A stretch of DNA of 64,000 nt from Phylloscopus collybita (GCA_027886175.1 JAJNNQ010000023.1:8449001-8513000), one strand, 5' to 3'; numbered from the stretch's first letter, positions 1 through 12,290 are shown. Program-made: numbers and translations. The notes: a model not told the origin generated them from the letters alone.

Positions 1-109
1 TTGACCAAAATGTAAAGAGAGCTTACTAAGACCCTATATGGAGTTCAGAGTTATACACTAATGCAGTACAGGATCTGAAAAATATAAAATCTAGAAACTG
101 AAGGCATCA
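1..109 (-). mobile_element. Partial ERV LTR (family A), cut by the window start
   Basis: The last 109 bases before position 110 match the right-hand ends of the LTRs at 7615-8068 and 41071-42222, including the terminal AAGGCATCA. That is the inverted complement of the TGATGCCTT that opens the 41071 copy. The element is on the minus strand, so this is the 5' (U3) end of the LTR; the rest lies outside the window. The following bases are ACAT, the expected position of a 4 bp target-site duplication, but the partner is not visible. Family membership is seen directly; assignment to a retroviral class is inference from the 4 bp duplications of its siblings. Confidence 0.75.
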
Positions 110-2755
110 ACATGATGTTTGTCAATCTAGGATTGACTGTTTTTCTCCTTAAGTTTTTCTCCTTAAATTTTTGTTCAACTTTTGTTCAATATGATATTCT
201 TCCTTCCCTCCATGTTCCTATTTTTACTCCCAGTGTGGCACAGGCTTCCACGTAGTTCAAAAGTGATAAACAAGTTTACACTCCCCTTTCCTGTGCAGAA
301 CGTCAGTTTTAAGTTTGTGTTCATCCCATGGCACCTAAATGTCCTTTCCACATTCCAGTATTGTCTGAAACACACATCATAAATGGCATTTTCTGATTGC
401 ACATACATGATTTTTATCGTCTTTCAATGACTGCTCAGAGGTCACAATGACATCATTTAATGCAGAGTGGACCTAGTGTGGGCAGTGATTGTTCTAAATA
501 ATTTTTCCTTACCACAAACCCCTTTTTATCAATTTTAGGGGATCAAACTCTCACAGTCACTCAAATAGAACATTCCTGCAACTTCACTTAGTCTTTTTAT
601 ACTTCCTACAACAAAAATTTTAAGAGGGTTTTCATTCTAGCTGAGGAGAGGAGAATGCATTGCAGGATGTGGTGGTTGTTCCCCCAGGATGCTGCCTTAT
701 GAATAAAAGATTGAGGTGCATTTCCATATGATACTTTGTCTTTTTGTTAGATACTTAAAAAGAAAATCCATTCAGACTCTGATAGACTGAATGAGAATGA
801 AGATGTTGGCATTTCCCAGTCCAGCTGGAAGGCTGAGGAGCAGCAGTTGTTAATGGCTTTGCTGTCAGGGTTGTTGGCTCTGCTGTATCTTCACCCTGGC
901 CTGGCGCTCTAATTGTGGCTCAGATGTGGGAGACCAGAGATTGCAGCAGATTCATGGCTTTTATTGCTGCACGATTATCCACAGTGATTCAGCAGATACT
1001 GGGAAGACCTGTACATCAATCCTTTTAATAGATGCCAGCTCTTTCTCCAAACCTCTGCTTGGCCTAACTGAAAAAAATAAAAAAGGGAAAAATTAGTACT
1101 GAAAGGTTTTTTTTCTGCTGAGCCATTCTGGAACTAGATTGCCCTGCATACAGATCACAGTATTGTTAGGATAACTCCAAGACTTCTTTCAATGACTGGC
1201 ATCAGTGGAATGTTACAGATAGCAAGAATGGTGCTGTGGCAGTGGGACAGTGCACACTGGGATTGGTCTTCATTCCAGTCCCTCCATAATTATGTTGTTA
1301 TACCTTTGTGTTGTTGACCCAAATATAAACTGGCTCAGAACCCTTTACTCATCCAACTTTCAAATCTGTTTTTTATTAAATGGGATTTTGAGAATTTAGT
1401 GAGGTAGAGGCTCTCAGAGCCTCTGGGAGCTGGAAGCCAAAGCTATATGGAAAAGTGTTACAACAAATTTTCCAAAAGGAAGACAGACGTAACTTCCCTG
1501 TGAAACACTTCTATAAGGAATATAATCTATCCTACTGGAATACAAGGCTTTTAAGAGTTCTGAAGCAGCACATAATGTGAAAAATTTTGGATAAATGCTG
1601 TCATTATTATATCCCTGATACTTTCAGTTTCTTTGTGCAGGAAGGACTATACAAAAAATAAATGGAGCACAATTCAGTTTACTCTTTTCTACTCTTTGGA
1701 ACTGTTTTGTCCTGCTTAGAAAATGGATGTGTAACAGAATTACTAAAACAAATACAGGCCAAGGTGTGGGGTATTGTAAAAATGTGGAGAAAATGGGAAC
1801 TTGTTTTAAATATTTTTTATCCACAGGACTGATTCTTACCTCTTTGTGAAACAGTGTATTTTGCTTTATGAGCAATTCTGATCACTGATGTTATGTCTGG
1901 GAAGACTTTTCTTTTCTAGAGGTAAGGAACATGCTGTGAACAAAGCTGTCACAAGACGATTTTTCATGTGTAATAATAATTTGGGAAAACATGGGTGTGC
2001 AGATCTCTCTATCCCTCTTCTTTCTTCTTTTTTATTTTTAAAGTTATTTAGTTGCAGTCCTGGTGGTAGGGTTACATATGGTAAACAAGACAGGTTGACC
2101 TGATGGCAGCCAATGACCAAGCTCTTACTGATTCTATTATGGTAATAATTTCAACTGAGATGTTACTATAATATCTCTGAGTTCTTCTCTTTCCAGCTGA
2201 CCTTGGTTGGATTTTTTTTTATGTTTTGAGGACTGATTTGTGTATTCTCAAGCCATAGCAAAAGATATTGAAGTGTGCTGTAGCTGAAAATCATCTTCCC
2301 TAAACATAGGATGGAAAGATATTAGTGAATGAGACAAATTCTCAAATTCTCTGAAGTATTAGATAAAAGAGTTGGGAAGTTGACAAAAAAAGTGGCTGAG
2401 ATGCTAGAGGTCTTCCTCCTTCACCTTCCCTCAGTGAAGCCAATGGGGCTTGTAGAGGCAGCCCCTTGCTGTGTGCCAGGATGGAGCAAGAGAGGACTGC
2501 AGAACATCTTTAGTGTGCTGACATCAAGACAAATAATGCTTGGACAACTTTTCAAGGCTCTTCAGTTGTAATTATTTAGTTGAAAGTATATTCATGTCAG
2601 GCTCATGGCATCAGGATACCAGCTCTATATAAATATTCCCACCACTTCAATACTAGCTGGGTGAATAAAAAATGTAGCATTTTTGCTTCTAATCTCACCC
2701 ATCTCCTGCATTTGCTGGCAATTTTTATAGTGAAAACAAACATGTCTGAGGCCAT
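110..2755. other. Unique AT-rich sequence, no gene seen
   Basis: No coding region, RNA gene or repeat family is recognisable here. Reading frames of 66-84 codons occur on both strands and overlap each other, as chance frames do. A moderately GC-richer patch at about 800-1060 (around a pigment-like run of CTG/CAG-rich words) is the only change in composition. There are no tandem repeats longer than short A or T runs. Whether this is intron or intergenic DNA cannot be told. Confidence 0.6.
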
Positions 2756-2759
2756 CTTA

Positions 2760-3690
2760 CAGCTGAAAGTAATGGTGAACACTGCTGCATCCAGCTGGCA
2801 GCCAATCACTAGTAATGTTCCTCAAGGATCTGTGCTGGGACCAGTTCTGTTCAATATTTTTTATTGATGATATGGATGAAGTTATTGAGTCTTTTATTAG
2901 TAAATTAGTGGGCGACACTAAGCTGGGAGCATGTGTCGGTAGGAGGGCTCTGCAGAGTGACCTGGAATGGTTGGTTAGATGGGCAAAGGCCCATAGGATG
3001 AAATTTAATAAGTCCAAGTGTGGAGTCTTGCATTTTGGCCACAATAACCCACAATAACCACAATGTTACAGGCTAGGGACAATGTAGCTGGACAGCACCC
3101 AGGCAGAAAGGGACCTCAGGGTTCTGGTCAATAACCAACTGAACATGAGCCAGCAGTGTGTCCAGGTGGCCAAGAAGGCCAATGGCACCTGGCCTGGATC
3201 AGGAATGGTGTGGCCAGCAGGAGCAGGGAGGTCATTCTTCCCCTGTACTCAGCACTGGTGAGGCCCTACCTCGAGTGCTGTGTCCAGCTCTGGCCCCTCA
3301 GTTCAGGAAGGACATTGAAGGACTTGAGTGTGTCCAGAGGAGGCAACGAGGCTGGTGAGGGGCTTGGAACACAAGCCCTGTGAGGAATGACTGAGGGAGC
3401 TGTGGTTGTTTAGCCTGGAGAAAAGGAGACTCAGAGGTGACCTTATCACTCTCTACAACTTCCTGAAAGGTGGTTGTAGTCAGCTGGGGTTGGTCTCTTT
3501 CTCCAGGCTGCAACTGACAGAATGAAAGGACACAGTCTCAAGCTGTGCCAAGGGAAATATAGGTTGGATATCAGGAAAAAGTTTTTCACAGAAAGAATAA
3601 TAAAGTACTGGAATGGCCTGCCCAGGCAGGTGGAGTCACCATCCCTGGATGTGTTTAAAAAAATGACTGGATGTGGCACTTGGTGCCATG
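2760..3690 (+). pseudogene. CR1 ORF2 remnant (reverse transcriptase C-terminal half)
   Basis: In CR1 this protein is an endonuclease-reverse transcriptase that copies the element's RNA at a nicked genomic site. Only the part from the RT palm onward is left. The frame changes at about 2860, between NIF and the following acidic segment. The second catalytic box, normally F-A/V-D-D before TKLG, reads LVGD here, so one of the paired aspartates is lost. Further shifts separate the later blocks at 3160-3380 and 3522-3764. No start codon or upstream endonuclease is present. Gene identity is certain from motif order; it cannot encode a working enzyme. Confidence 0.9.
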
Positions 3691-3788
3691 GTCTAGTTGA
3701 GGTGTTAGGGCATGGGTTTGGCTCAATGATCTCTGAGGTGTCTTCCAATCTAGTCATTCTGTGATTCCGTGATTCTGTGATTCTGTGA
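2760..3788 (+). mobile_element. CR1 LINE fragment, 3' part of ORF2 plus 3' tail
   Basis: This is a 5'-truncated CR1 non-LTR retrotransposon. It starts within the reverse-transcriptase palm region and runs to the 3' end, which carries the CR1-type tail of imperfect ATTCTGTG octamers (about 3757-3788). The RT box [15 protein letters not shown] is readable at about 2815-2860, followed after a +1 shift by the DDMDE segment. The C-terminal CR1 region with [10 protein letters not shown] and NGLPRQVESPSL is readable at about 3525-3650. Roughly 1 kb of the usual 4-5 kb element remains. It is inactive. The same 3' regions recur on the opposite strand at 25346-27897. Confidence 0.95.
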
Positions 3789-6112
3789 AGGGGAGATGAT
3801 GATAATTCACCCATAGCTGAAAATGTTCAAATTCTGTCCTGACCTTGTGCAACAACTGTCACTCAAATTATTTCTTTCCTGGAGGTCGGTGTGGTGAGAG
3901 GGACTCAGTGTAGTTCCTCTCAGCAACCTGAGCCTTTTCAGTGCCTGACTCCCCTTCTGGTAACACCTACTTCGCTGTGTCAGTTTGTCCTTGCAATCCT
4001 CACATTTTCAAACTCATCTCCCTGACATCTTTTTTATTAAATTTATTGAAAGAAATAACCAATCCATTCATCTTGCTCTCCTTTTTCAGTTATTTAGTGA
4101 CTTTATTAAAGAGTGAGAAATTATTTTTTACTTTTACCAGTGATCCCAGTGCGGGTTGGTAATGAAATTATCTGGCTGTGGCTTGGTTAAGAGAGTCAAA
4201 TGGGTACATTTGCAGAATTTCAATTAATTCTTAACTCAGTACCCAATTTACCACAAATAAAGCATTTGCCCTCTGTAAATATTTACCTGGCAGTGTTTAG
4301 TCATCCCTAATGGGGTTTCCTCTAGTTTCATGCACCCCTCTTTGGGAAAATCTAGAAGGCACTGCCATATTTTTTAAAGATGTGAAATCTTCAACAAACT
4401 CTTCCCTCTTAATCCACTTTCCCCTGTAAGAACAATAAGCTAGCAGTGTTTCTTCTCTTTTACCTTTAAAGGAAAAAATGCTGCTACATATGTATTGGGA
4501 ATCAATTACCCACCAATTTTTGCTGATGGTGCAATTTTCCAATTGACAACAATTAGTCCTGAAATTTCTGTTTCCCCTGATACTACTCTCCTATAAATTT
4601 TGGTCATAAATTCTGAATAAACACTACTTAAATCCCCTGGATAATAAGAGGGATTGATAGCAGCAAAACCCAAATTACTGTTATGTGCCTTATAAATTAA
4701 CACAAAGGTGAAAGATAGCTTAAAACTGCCTATTTTTGCACTGGGGCTCATTCTCTGCTGTTTAATGACTTACCCTGCCGTATATATTCGTATAGTGCTG
4801 TAATGTAAACCTGAATTGTCTATTTTTCAGCAGTACAATTTGTTAATTGCTATCAGGACCCCACTGTGTGGATGAATTACAAAGAGCTTAAGTTGAATAT
4901 AAAAAGAATTGTAAGCAGAGACTTGAAGAATTATTTCATCAAAGCCATGTGTCAGATCAGTAACAGAGTTGTGGGAAAAGTCTGTTCACTGCTCTTTGTA
5001 ATGGAGGCTCAAGGCATAAAATTTTGTCATCTTTGGGCTTTTGGAAAGAGTTGTCTATGGTCATGGATGGAAAGCTTTAAAATTTCAACAGGAAGGAGCT
5101 TCTACAAAGCTGTCTATTTTAGAGGAGTCTCTCAGAACTGGATCCAATTGAGCAATGCTTGGTCAACTTTTGCTTTCAGTCTCTTTCAGATATTCATTTC
5201 ACTGAGGAGTTATTTCAGGCATTCTTTAGTCAGAACATTAAGTGCCCTCATTTCATCCAGAAAAAGACTTTAGGAAGGTTTTTTTTTAGTGATACATGGA
5301 AGTCAAAGACTTTCTCCAAAATACTTTATTTTAAATTTTTTTTTAATGAATTCAGCATTCTCTATATGCCAACATTTTTTTCCTTATTTGACCAAGCAGT
5401 GAGAAACTTTGCAATTGCTACTTCTAAGGATAATAGTGCATTATTCAAATATTTGCTTTATTATAAAACCAACAAAGATCTACAAAAGTTTCTCCAAATT
5501 AAATATTTGAGGAATGGAAACCCCAATCCCCAGAACTACAATGATGGTTTCTTCAACCCAGCTTCTATGATATGCTGGGTTGAAGAAAGATAATGTAGGG
5601 GAAAATAATTTTCCAATGTAGTTACCTATGTGGATTCCTCTCCTGCCAATTTAAAGATACCCTTGGTCATATTTTCAGATGACAAAAATTTTACATTGCT
5701 AATAGAATGTGGAATTGCTGCCTTAAGACTGAGCAGGCCCAAATTTCTGGCTTCTAAAGCCGTGTGGCCACCTTAATGAAAATGTGCTGGCAGCAGCCAT
5801 CCCCAGTATCCATGAGAGAGGTTGCTCTCTGCTTCTTGGGAACAAAATTCATGTGGACTTCTCTGAGTTGTTGAGTTAGCAAAGCTCAACAGGTCTACTC
5901 TTACAAAGAACTCTGGAGTCTCTCACACACTTTTCTCTTTTGCTATTCTCTTTTGCTGTTTATGAATAACTATCTTTAATAATACTCTGAATTCATGATA
6001 TGTACAGGTATTCCCCGGGGGCTCAGTTTTTCAGTCAGAGCCCTGCTTGTCTGAAAAAGTTACCCTAGTTACTGGTGTAGGGTAATTTTGTGGGAGCTGG
6101 TGAAGAGAATTT
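3789..6112. other. Unique sequence, no gene seen; contains a perfect hairpin
   Basis: No repeat family or coding exon is recognised. Two overlapping plus-strand frames of 135 and 144 codons (4866-5273 and 5159-5593) are low-complexity, rich in F, S and K, and show no domain. I treat them as chance. The one structured item is a 15 bp perfect inverted repeat at 5548-5588, listed separately. Confidence 0.55.
5548..5588. repeat. Perfect 15 bp inverted repeat (hairpin)
   Basis: The arms at 5548-5562 and 5574-5588 are exact reverse complements (TTTCTTCAACCCAGC and its complement) separated by 11 bases. The bases just outside do not pair, so the stem is limited to 15 bp. It is shorter than a typical animal pre-miRNA stem and is not a terminator in a eukaryotic setting. 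No function can be assigned. Confidence 0.9.
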
Positions 6113-6118
6113 GTCTGC

Positions 6119-6593
6119 TGAAGTTTGTGGTTCCATTTCTGGAAGCAGTGAACATTTTCTTGAGTCTTGATATTTCTTGATGTTTCTTGAGTTTCTTGAT
6201 GGAAACATCACTGTTGACTTTGGAGGAATCATGTCAGCTGAGGCTGAGCATTTGGGAATATTTCTCTGTCTCCTCCCAGGCAGTCTGCTGTTGCCATGCT
6301 TCGTGCCTACCATGTTTTGGTTTTGGGAAATTCCATTCCCAGGCACAGTCTCGGTACACAAGGTCATGGAATGTAAACTACCGAGTGTTCCCACATCTGT
6401 TCCCAGAGGAGGGACTTCGGTGGTGGTCTCTGGAACGGACCAATGGTTCCCAAAGGTCCCACCTCTAAGGTGGGCACATCTAAAAATCTACAAAAGGAGT
6501 CAGAAAAATAAACGGTGGTCCCTTCCCTGCGAGGGGACCACACAGCCTCTCTGAATCGCTCCCTGCCTCGTTCCTTGTCCCCCAACAGCGACA
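6119..6593 (+). mobile_element. Solo ERV LTR, 475 bp, with 6 bp TSD GTCTGC
   Basis: The element starts TGAAGTTTGTGG and ends CAACAGCGACA, so it has the TG...CA ends of a retroviral LTR. It is flanked by an exact 6 bp direct repeat, GTCTGC, at 6113-6118 and 6594-6599. A polyadenylation signal AATAAA lies at 6507-6512, about 85 bp from the 3' end, which sets the plus orientation. The U3 part carries short TTTCTTGA-type tandem repeats at about 6155-6200. No internal retroviral genes flank it, so it is a solo LTR left by recombination. A 6 bp duplication is usual for ERVK/alpha-beta type integrases. Ends and duplication are seen; class is inference. Confidence 0.88.
6507..6512 (+). promoter_or_regulatory. 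Polyadenylation signal of the 6119-6593 LTR
   Basis: AATAAA in the position expected for the R region of an LTR, followed by a GT-rich stretch. It fixes the orientation of the element. Whether it is used cannot be seen. Confidence 0.6.
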
Positions 6594-6599
6594 GTCTGC

Positions 6600-7610
6600 T
6601 ATCTCATTTTCCTTGCATGTGACAGGTTCTTTACATGACATTTCTGCACCATCTCAGAATACCTTGCAATCACTAATATCCCTCAACAGGCTGCTGTTTG
6701 AAATCCCCTTTCTTTCTTTACTTTCTTAGGCATAACAAAGGTACAGGATGATGATTTCTTTGCCAGCCTGTTACGGATACTTGTAGCATTTCATTGAAAG
6801 CAGGTTTTCTAGATGCAGGCTGAAATCACTGCATCACGCTTCTTCCCCAAAGACTGGCTCCAAAAGTGACATTAGTCCAGGATATTTTTTTCCTATTACA
6901 CCTTCCAATTTCTAATGACGGAAAGCCTACAGATCACTGCAGAAAATTGCATTACTTTAAAATATCTGGAGGGGATGTCACATCTGAAATAACATCTGCA
7001 TTATATTTAGTGTCTCTTTAAGCACTTCTTTTTTTCTCTCAATTGAAGTCTTGGTGCTACCTCAGAAATAATTCCCTATGGCTGAAAGGAAGCATTGGAT
7101 TCTCTGGTGTCTGTGGTGATTATCTAAAAAAATACTAGCATGAAGGACTGACTGTTCCATATTAGAGCATGAAGTTACACCAGATGTCACACACCAACAA
7201 TTGTTTCTCCTACTCGAACATGACTCTAAAGGATTGACAACACTGGATGTTGTTCTTGGGTTGATATTTTGAAACAAGTGTGAAGTCTTCAGTTGCTGCA
7301 TGAAGATTGATTCTCCATGGAGTGTTTTTCTTTCAGTCAGGATGATAATTCATTTCTGAAACCCTTCTCTGCAAGATGTTTACAATCAATGGGCTTGTGG
7401 GCTCTTTGTGTGAGGCAGAGCTGCACACAGCAAAATTGTTGAATTGGGTCCATGATGACAAACATCACCTTTCAGACTAGTTGTGAGCACTCACTCACTG
7501 CACAGAAGCCTCTGGCTGCAGAGAGCATCCCACACTCTTGGATTTCTCTCTCTGTAACCTGCTGCACTCTGTTGAAACAGCTTCCATGCTCCTCTTCCCA
7601 GCGCTCTGGG
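6600..7610. other. Unique sequence, nothing recognised
   Basis: About 1 kb between two solo LTRs. No repeat, coding or RNA gene signal is visible. Its only frames are short and unstructured. Confidence 0.5.
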
Positions 7611-7614
7611 GTAG

Positions 7615-8068
7615 TGATGACTTGGGAAGGCTGACCTGGAATAGAGACTGGACAGAGCTAAGAAATAAAGTAGATTACTATTGAAGGGCCTTTAAGGGTA
7701 TGCCTTGGGCAGGACAAGAGCCTGATCAGGGCTACACCAAAGGTGGACTTAATCACAAAATGGACGACTGGCCACGTGGTCTTACACTTTTGTAAGTTTT
7801 GGTCCATTTGCATATTGGGGTTTAATTGTCCAATTACAGCTTCAGATTATGAAGTCCCATCCTTCTTGTTTCTCTCTTCAGTCCACAGTTGTTTATGCTT
7901 TTGGGTCTGGAAGTTGTACTTGTTGTCCTTGGTCTTCAGCAGGAAAAGGATTTGTTTTGTCTACCTACACTGTGAAGAGAGTTTACTAGCACTTAATACA
8001 AGGCTCAGAACTACACCCCTAGGCAGCACAGAATCTAAAAACCATGAAAGTAAAAACTTAAGGCATCA
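7615..8068 (-). mobile_element. Solo ERV LTR (family A), 454 bp, with 4 bp TSD GTAG
   Basis: The left end TGATGACTT and right end TTAAGGCATCA form the imperfect terminal inverted repeat of this family. It is flanked by exact GTAG at 7611-7614 and 8069-8072. It aligns along its length with the outer LTR at 41071-42222: shared blocks are the TATTGAAGGGCC segment, the TTTGGTCCATTTG segment and the TCCAATTACAGCTTCAG segment. The minus orientation is taken from that sibling, which has AATAAA on the minus strand. No internal region is present. The 4 bp duplication is typical of gammaretrovirus-like (ERV1) elements; that class call is inference. Confidence 0.92.
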
Positions 8069-8072
8069 GTAG

Positions 8073-11000
8073 GGACAGTTTTTGTTTCTTTTTTTGCTCA
8101 GCTACCATGGTGTTCCTGTTCTCCTCTTTTGGAACACAGGGCATGGCACACCAGAGCACTGTTATGGTAAAGGAACTGGAAGTTTTGAACAGGCAGACAA
8201 AGAGCTTTGCTTTCCTCCCTTTGGCTCAGTCTGTGTTATATCATAAAGTGTGTGTCCAGTGGAAAGGTGCTTCCATGAGTTCAGAGTCTCTTGTGTTGCC
8301 TTGGGCTGAGCTGAAATAATCAATCAAACACTAAAAAAGTCTCAGCTGCATCAGACAATGTAATGGTTCCAACATATAGGATGTCACATATCAGCTTCCC
8401 CCTTCTTGTGGAGAAGGATGCAAAGTTATTTGGTGTCTGCCGTAACAGATTCTCTCACATTGTGGTTAATTGCCATAAAAACAGAAGGTAGAAGAATATG
8501 TTCTATTACTTTACAGTTTGGGTAATATTTTTGTCTGGTGTGTTTGTGCTGCTTCTCCATTTCTGAACTAAGTAACTGTGATACAGCTTTTTAAATGTGC
8601 ATTTGCTTTGTTTTGGTGCTGTAGAAACAGTGTTACTCTTCTCATTATGGGAGATCCCAGGAACACAGAGAATGTTTTCCTACACAAGAAGTACTCTCAG
8701 ATAAAATTTTATACCCTTTTATGCATGTCTGTCTGTGAATTTATTCTGAGGTATCACTTCTCCACTCTTACGTGACAAACTTAGGGTGAATGAATTTGGT
8801 TTCAGCTGAAGTTGAGTAGGATTTTTTTCTGTTACTGTATTATTGTATTGTATTGTATTGTATTGAATACTTATAACCATGTAAAGTTGGTGTGGTTTAC
8901 ATACAGTAATATTTTCAAATACTTAAATCTGCAAACGTCTGAAACATTCATTTTTCTGTAAATTCATATACAATGACCTGAAATACTTTTCTACTGCATA
9001 AGAGGTAACAAGATGTAATTATGTATAGCTGAGCTCAGAATAGTTTTCCCATTGTCCGTTGTTCTAAAAATGTGAATTCTATCCCTTTGTCACCCTTCTC
9101 GTTCTTTTTTATTTCTTGAATAAACTATTTTTATTATCTTTTTAAGATTTTTATCTGATCCGATTCAGTGGTTTTACTGTACCCATTACCTACTCTTTTC
9201 TAGGATTTAATTTTTTTTCTGAAGTCTTTTATTAATGCAGCACATATGTATATTCTTTCATTCCTTCCCTTGAGTTGCATTTTTTTTTGCAGTCCCCTTT
9301 TTCTTGTCTCCCACTTCTGTTTGTGGATCCTGGCCCTCACAAAAGGCAAAGATACCCATTTGACATCAGAAAGAGGATGTCAGTGTTTAAACATCAAGGG
9401 CTTTATTTTGTAAATGCTGAGTGTGCTTCTGGTCTCCAGCAATTCCACACTGGAATATAGGTGTTCACTTCTGCAAATTTGGTCTTATTTTCTGTCTTCC
9501 TAGCTGATAATAAATTGATACTGGATGCAGGACTTTGCTGGATAAATATATTGATTATTTAACCATTGTACAAGTCTCCAAAACTTGAAAATACCAAATG
9601 AAACATACAGATTAAAACTTGTATCCTTCTTGGCATTTATTTTCCCTGGGTCAGGAAATGACTCCTATGAAAATAAATAAAAGTGCCACCATTTATTTTA
9701 AAGTGGAATGGTTGTGGGCTGTGGATACCATGAGCACAGCTAGTCTTTCTAGAATTAACAGTGTTACCTTCTCCTAACAAAGAAATGAGACAACTTTTCA
9801 AATTAGAGAAATCCAGCATTTGTTTCCTGGCAATGCTGTTGGTGTCAGGTAGGTAGAATTTGTCTGGCTGTGAACATACAATATGCTACGCCCTTGGAGT
9901 GGGAGTTGATTAAACCTCAGCCATGTAATCTGTTGATAGGAGTCATAATCACCCAGCCCTGGACTTCAGTAACACAGCTGTAACTGCCTTGGTAAGGAAT
10001 TCTTTTTGATCATCTTGCCTTTAGCTGCTTTTGTCCTTATTTATTTTTTTTTTTCCTGAAGTCATGGATTTCTGACATTGCTCCAGCAATAGAGTCTAGT
10101 ATATGCTGGGCTTCGAGTGTATGAGTGGAATTTTATGAGATATGGAGAGTGTGTACTCACCAGCCCTCAGAGCAAGAGCAGATTTTTTGTTGCAGTAGTT
10201 TCCAGTGTTATATTCTGGTAGGACCTGTAATAAGGCCAAGACTCTGATAAATGTAAATACCATAACAGAGATCAGATGTCTGGGAGTTAGAGGGAATGGA
10301 GAACAGGGATATTTTCATTAAATGTATCTCCAGCTTTATTCCTGCTGAAATGTTCTTTGTCTGCAATGAGCATTTACTGTGGCAACCTCTGCAGTTGGGC
10401 TCTGCCAGAACCCTTTGTTCTCCTCCAGTGCTCATGTTCTCCTCCCAGACTGTGCATTTCTTGGGCAGAGTGATCAGTTATGTCAGTAATAATACATGAG
10501 GCACATTTTTTTCCTCAGCCTCGTAGGTCACTCTCAGGTGATGCTCCCATTCTGCATGTGGGTTTTGCTTAATCAAATGAAGGAGCTTTATTTATTTCTG
10601 AAATGGCAGGTAGTAATTGTGAATCTGTCCAAACACATTTTTTCTTTTTATTTTTTTTTTCACTCTTAATGATACCTGGATTGATGAAATACTAGTTTTG
10701 TGTTTTTCTGACTTTGTAAATGCATTAGCAATTGAGGTTTTTACCTCAGATTCCCTGTCATACACTTCATTAATTCCACACATCACATTCTTTCCAGCTT
10801 TATTTTAAATTGCTGTATCATTTACTCGGATAAGTTTAGTTTTCACAGAAGCTCTGTGAGGTGTTTGGTCTTTTCTTACCCTTTGGCAGCACAGTTTTGA
10901 TTTTTAAATAACAGCTTCTTTTTCTCTTCTATTCTCTGTCTCCTGATAGATCAGTCTGAACGAGTTGTCATGAAGTGAATGGGTATTTATTCCTGCTGGG

Positions 11001-11575
11001 ACATGTGGAGGTGCAGAGCAGGCCCCAGTCTGAGACTACCTAGTAGTGGCTTCTAGGGTCAAGTAGTGAGGAGGAAATAGGATTTGCAAGCACATGGAGT
11101 TTACAAAATTAATTTTCCCTGGTTGACTCCTTTATCTCTTTAACCTGTTCTCTACAATTATTAAAATAATGATATTTTTATCTGTTGACAGATTAGGAAT
11201 CTCGTAAATATTTGAGCAAATAGGATTACATGAAGATTTAAATAGCCATCTTTCTGGGCTTTTTGATTTTCAGTCTTCTTGTTTCAAAAGGTTTTCCATC
11301 TGTTAAGCTCTGCTTCAGAAAAGCACTTAAGCACATACTTAAATCCATCAGTACAAGGAAGACCTGTAAGCCTGGATTTAGCTAGATGCATATTTCTAAA
11401 TCAAGGCATTAAGCTCTTCGCTCAACATGCAGAAAATTCCATTTTTTTTAATCACAGTGCCAGTATGCTTCCCTGCTAAAATGCACCACCATATATGAAT
11501 ATTTATTATTGAAGGAGCCGTAGTGCAGATGGGAAGGTATATTTTCTTCACAGAAAGCATCAATTTGGAATTGAT
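8073..11575. other. Unique AT-rich sequence with one short microsatellite
   Basis: No gene, LTR or CR1 is recognised. A pentanucleotide (TATTG)5 run sits at 8841-8865. Several T-rich runs of 8-12 bases occur. Frames of 60-75 codons are scattered on both strands without domain content. Confidence 0.5.
8841..8865. repeat. (TATTG)5 microsatellite
   Basis: Five exact TATTG units in tandem, preceded by a partial unit. It is likely polymorphic in length. Confidence 0.95.
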
Positions 11576-11827
11576 TGGCAGGATGGAGCACCTCTCCTAT
11601 GAGGAAAGGCTGAGAGAATTGGGATTGTTCAGCCTGGAAAAGAGATGGCTTTAAGGTGACCTAATTTTGGCCTTTCAGTACCTGAAGGAGCTACAAGATG
11701 GGGAGAGACTCTTTACAAGGGCTTGGAGTGTCAGGCTGAAGGGGAATGGCTTCCCACTGCCAGAGGGCAGGGTTAGATGGGATAATGGGGAAGAATTGCT
11801 CCCTGTGGGTGTGGAGAGGCCCTGGCA

Positions 11828-12290
11828 TTTGGGGAGACAAAAGGAGATGCTGCTGAAGGCTGTCTTCCCACCCCCCCACCCCCCCCCCCCCCCAATAGGT
11901 TACACCTGTGTTAATTATCCTGGAGTAGAAACAGCCTTGCCCTCACAGCCATGGGCATGATAAAGAGTGAGTTAAGTGGGAAGAGTTAGTTGGAGTCTGC
12001 TTGCTGTGCTGAGAAGACCCAGGGACAGGAGGTTGTGCAAGGGCCAGCAAAGGTAAGCTGCTGTACCTAGGACAGACAGGGTTAGGCAGCTGTGCCAGGG
12101 ACAGGATGGAGTGACCAGAACTGAAGGAGAGACAGAGCCAAAGCTGTGTGGAGCTGCTCTTGGGAGATACAGAGAAAAGGTCTGGGAGACTTTTGAATAA
12201 CTAGGTGCTGATGCTTGAAGCCTTCTGATGATTCTAAGGAAGCACCTCGAGTGCAGTGTCTATGTCGATGGCCGCATATCGACTGCGATA
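11828..12290. mobile_element. 463 bp insertion in CR1, flanked by CTGGCA; type unknown
   Basis: This segment interrupts the CR1 at 11579-12467. The host sequence CTGGCA appears on both sides (11822-11827 and 12291-12296), consistent with a 6 bp target-site duplication. The insert starts TTTGGGG and ends GCGATA, so it lacks the TG...CA ends of an LTR. Near its left end is a C-rich run (about 11868-11893). Near its right end (12247-12300) is a cluster of six CpGs in about 55 bp, with a small palindrome GTCGAT...ATCGAC. I do not recognise the family. It may be a nonautonomous transposon or a composite of two events. Confidence 0.6.
11868..11893. repeat. C-rich run
   Basis: About 26 bases almost entirely cytosine, interrupted by two adenines and ending in 16 consecutive C. 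Such runs are error-prone in sequencing, so the length is uncertain. Confidence 0.9.

Noticed and set aside
5159..5593. 144-codon plus-strand frame, overlapping a 135-codon frame
   Set aside because: Low-complexity F/S/K/N-rich translation overlapping another frame. Typical of AT-rich noncoding DNA.
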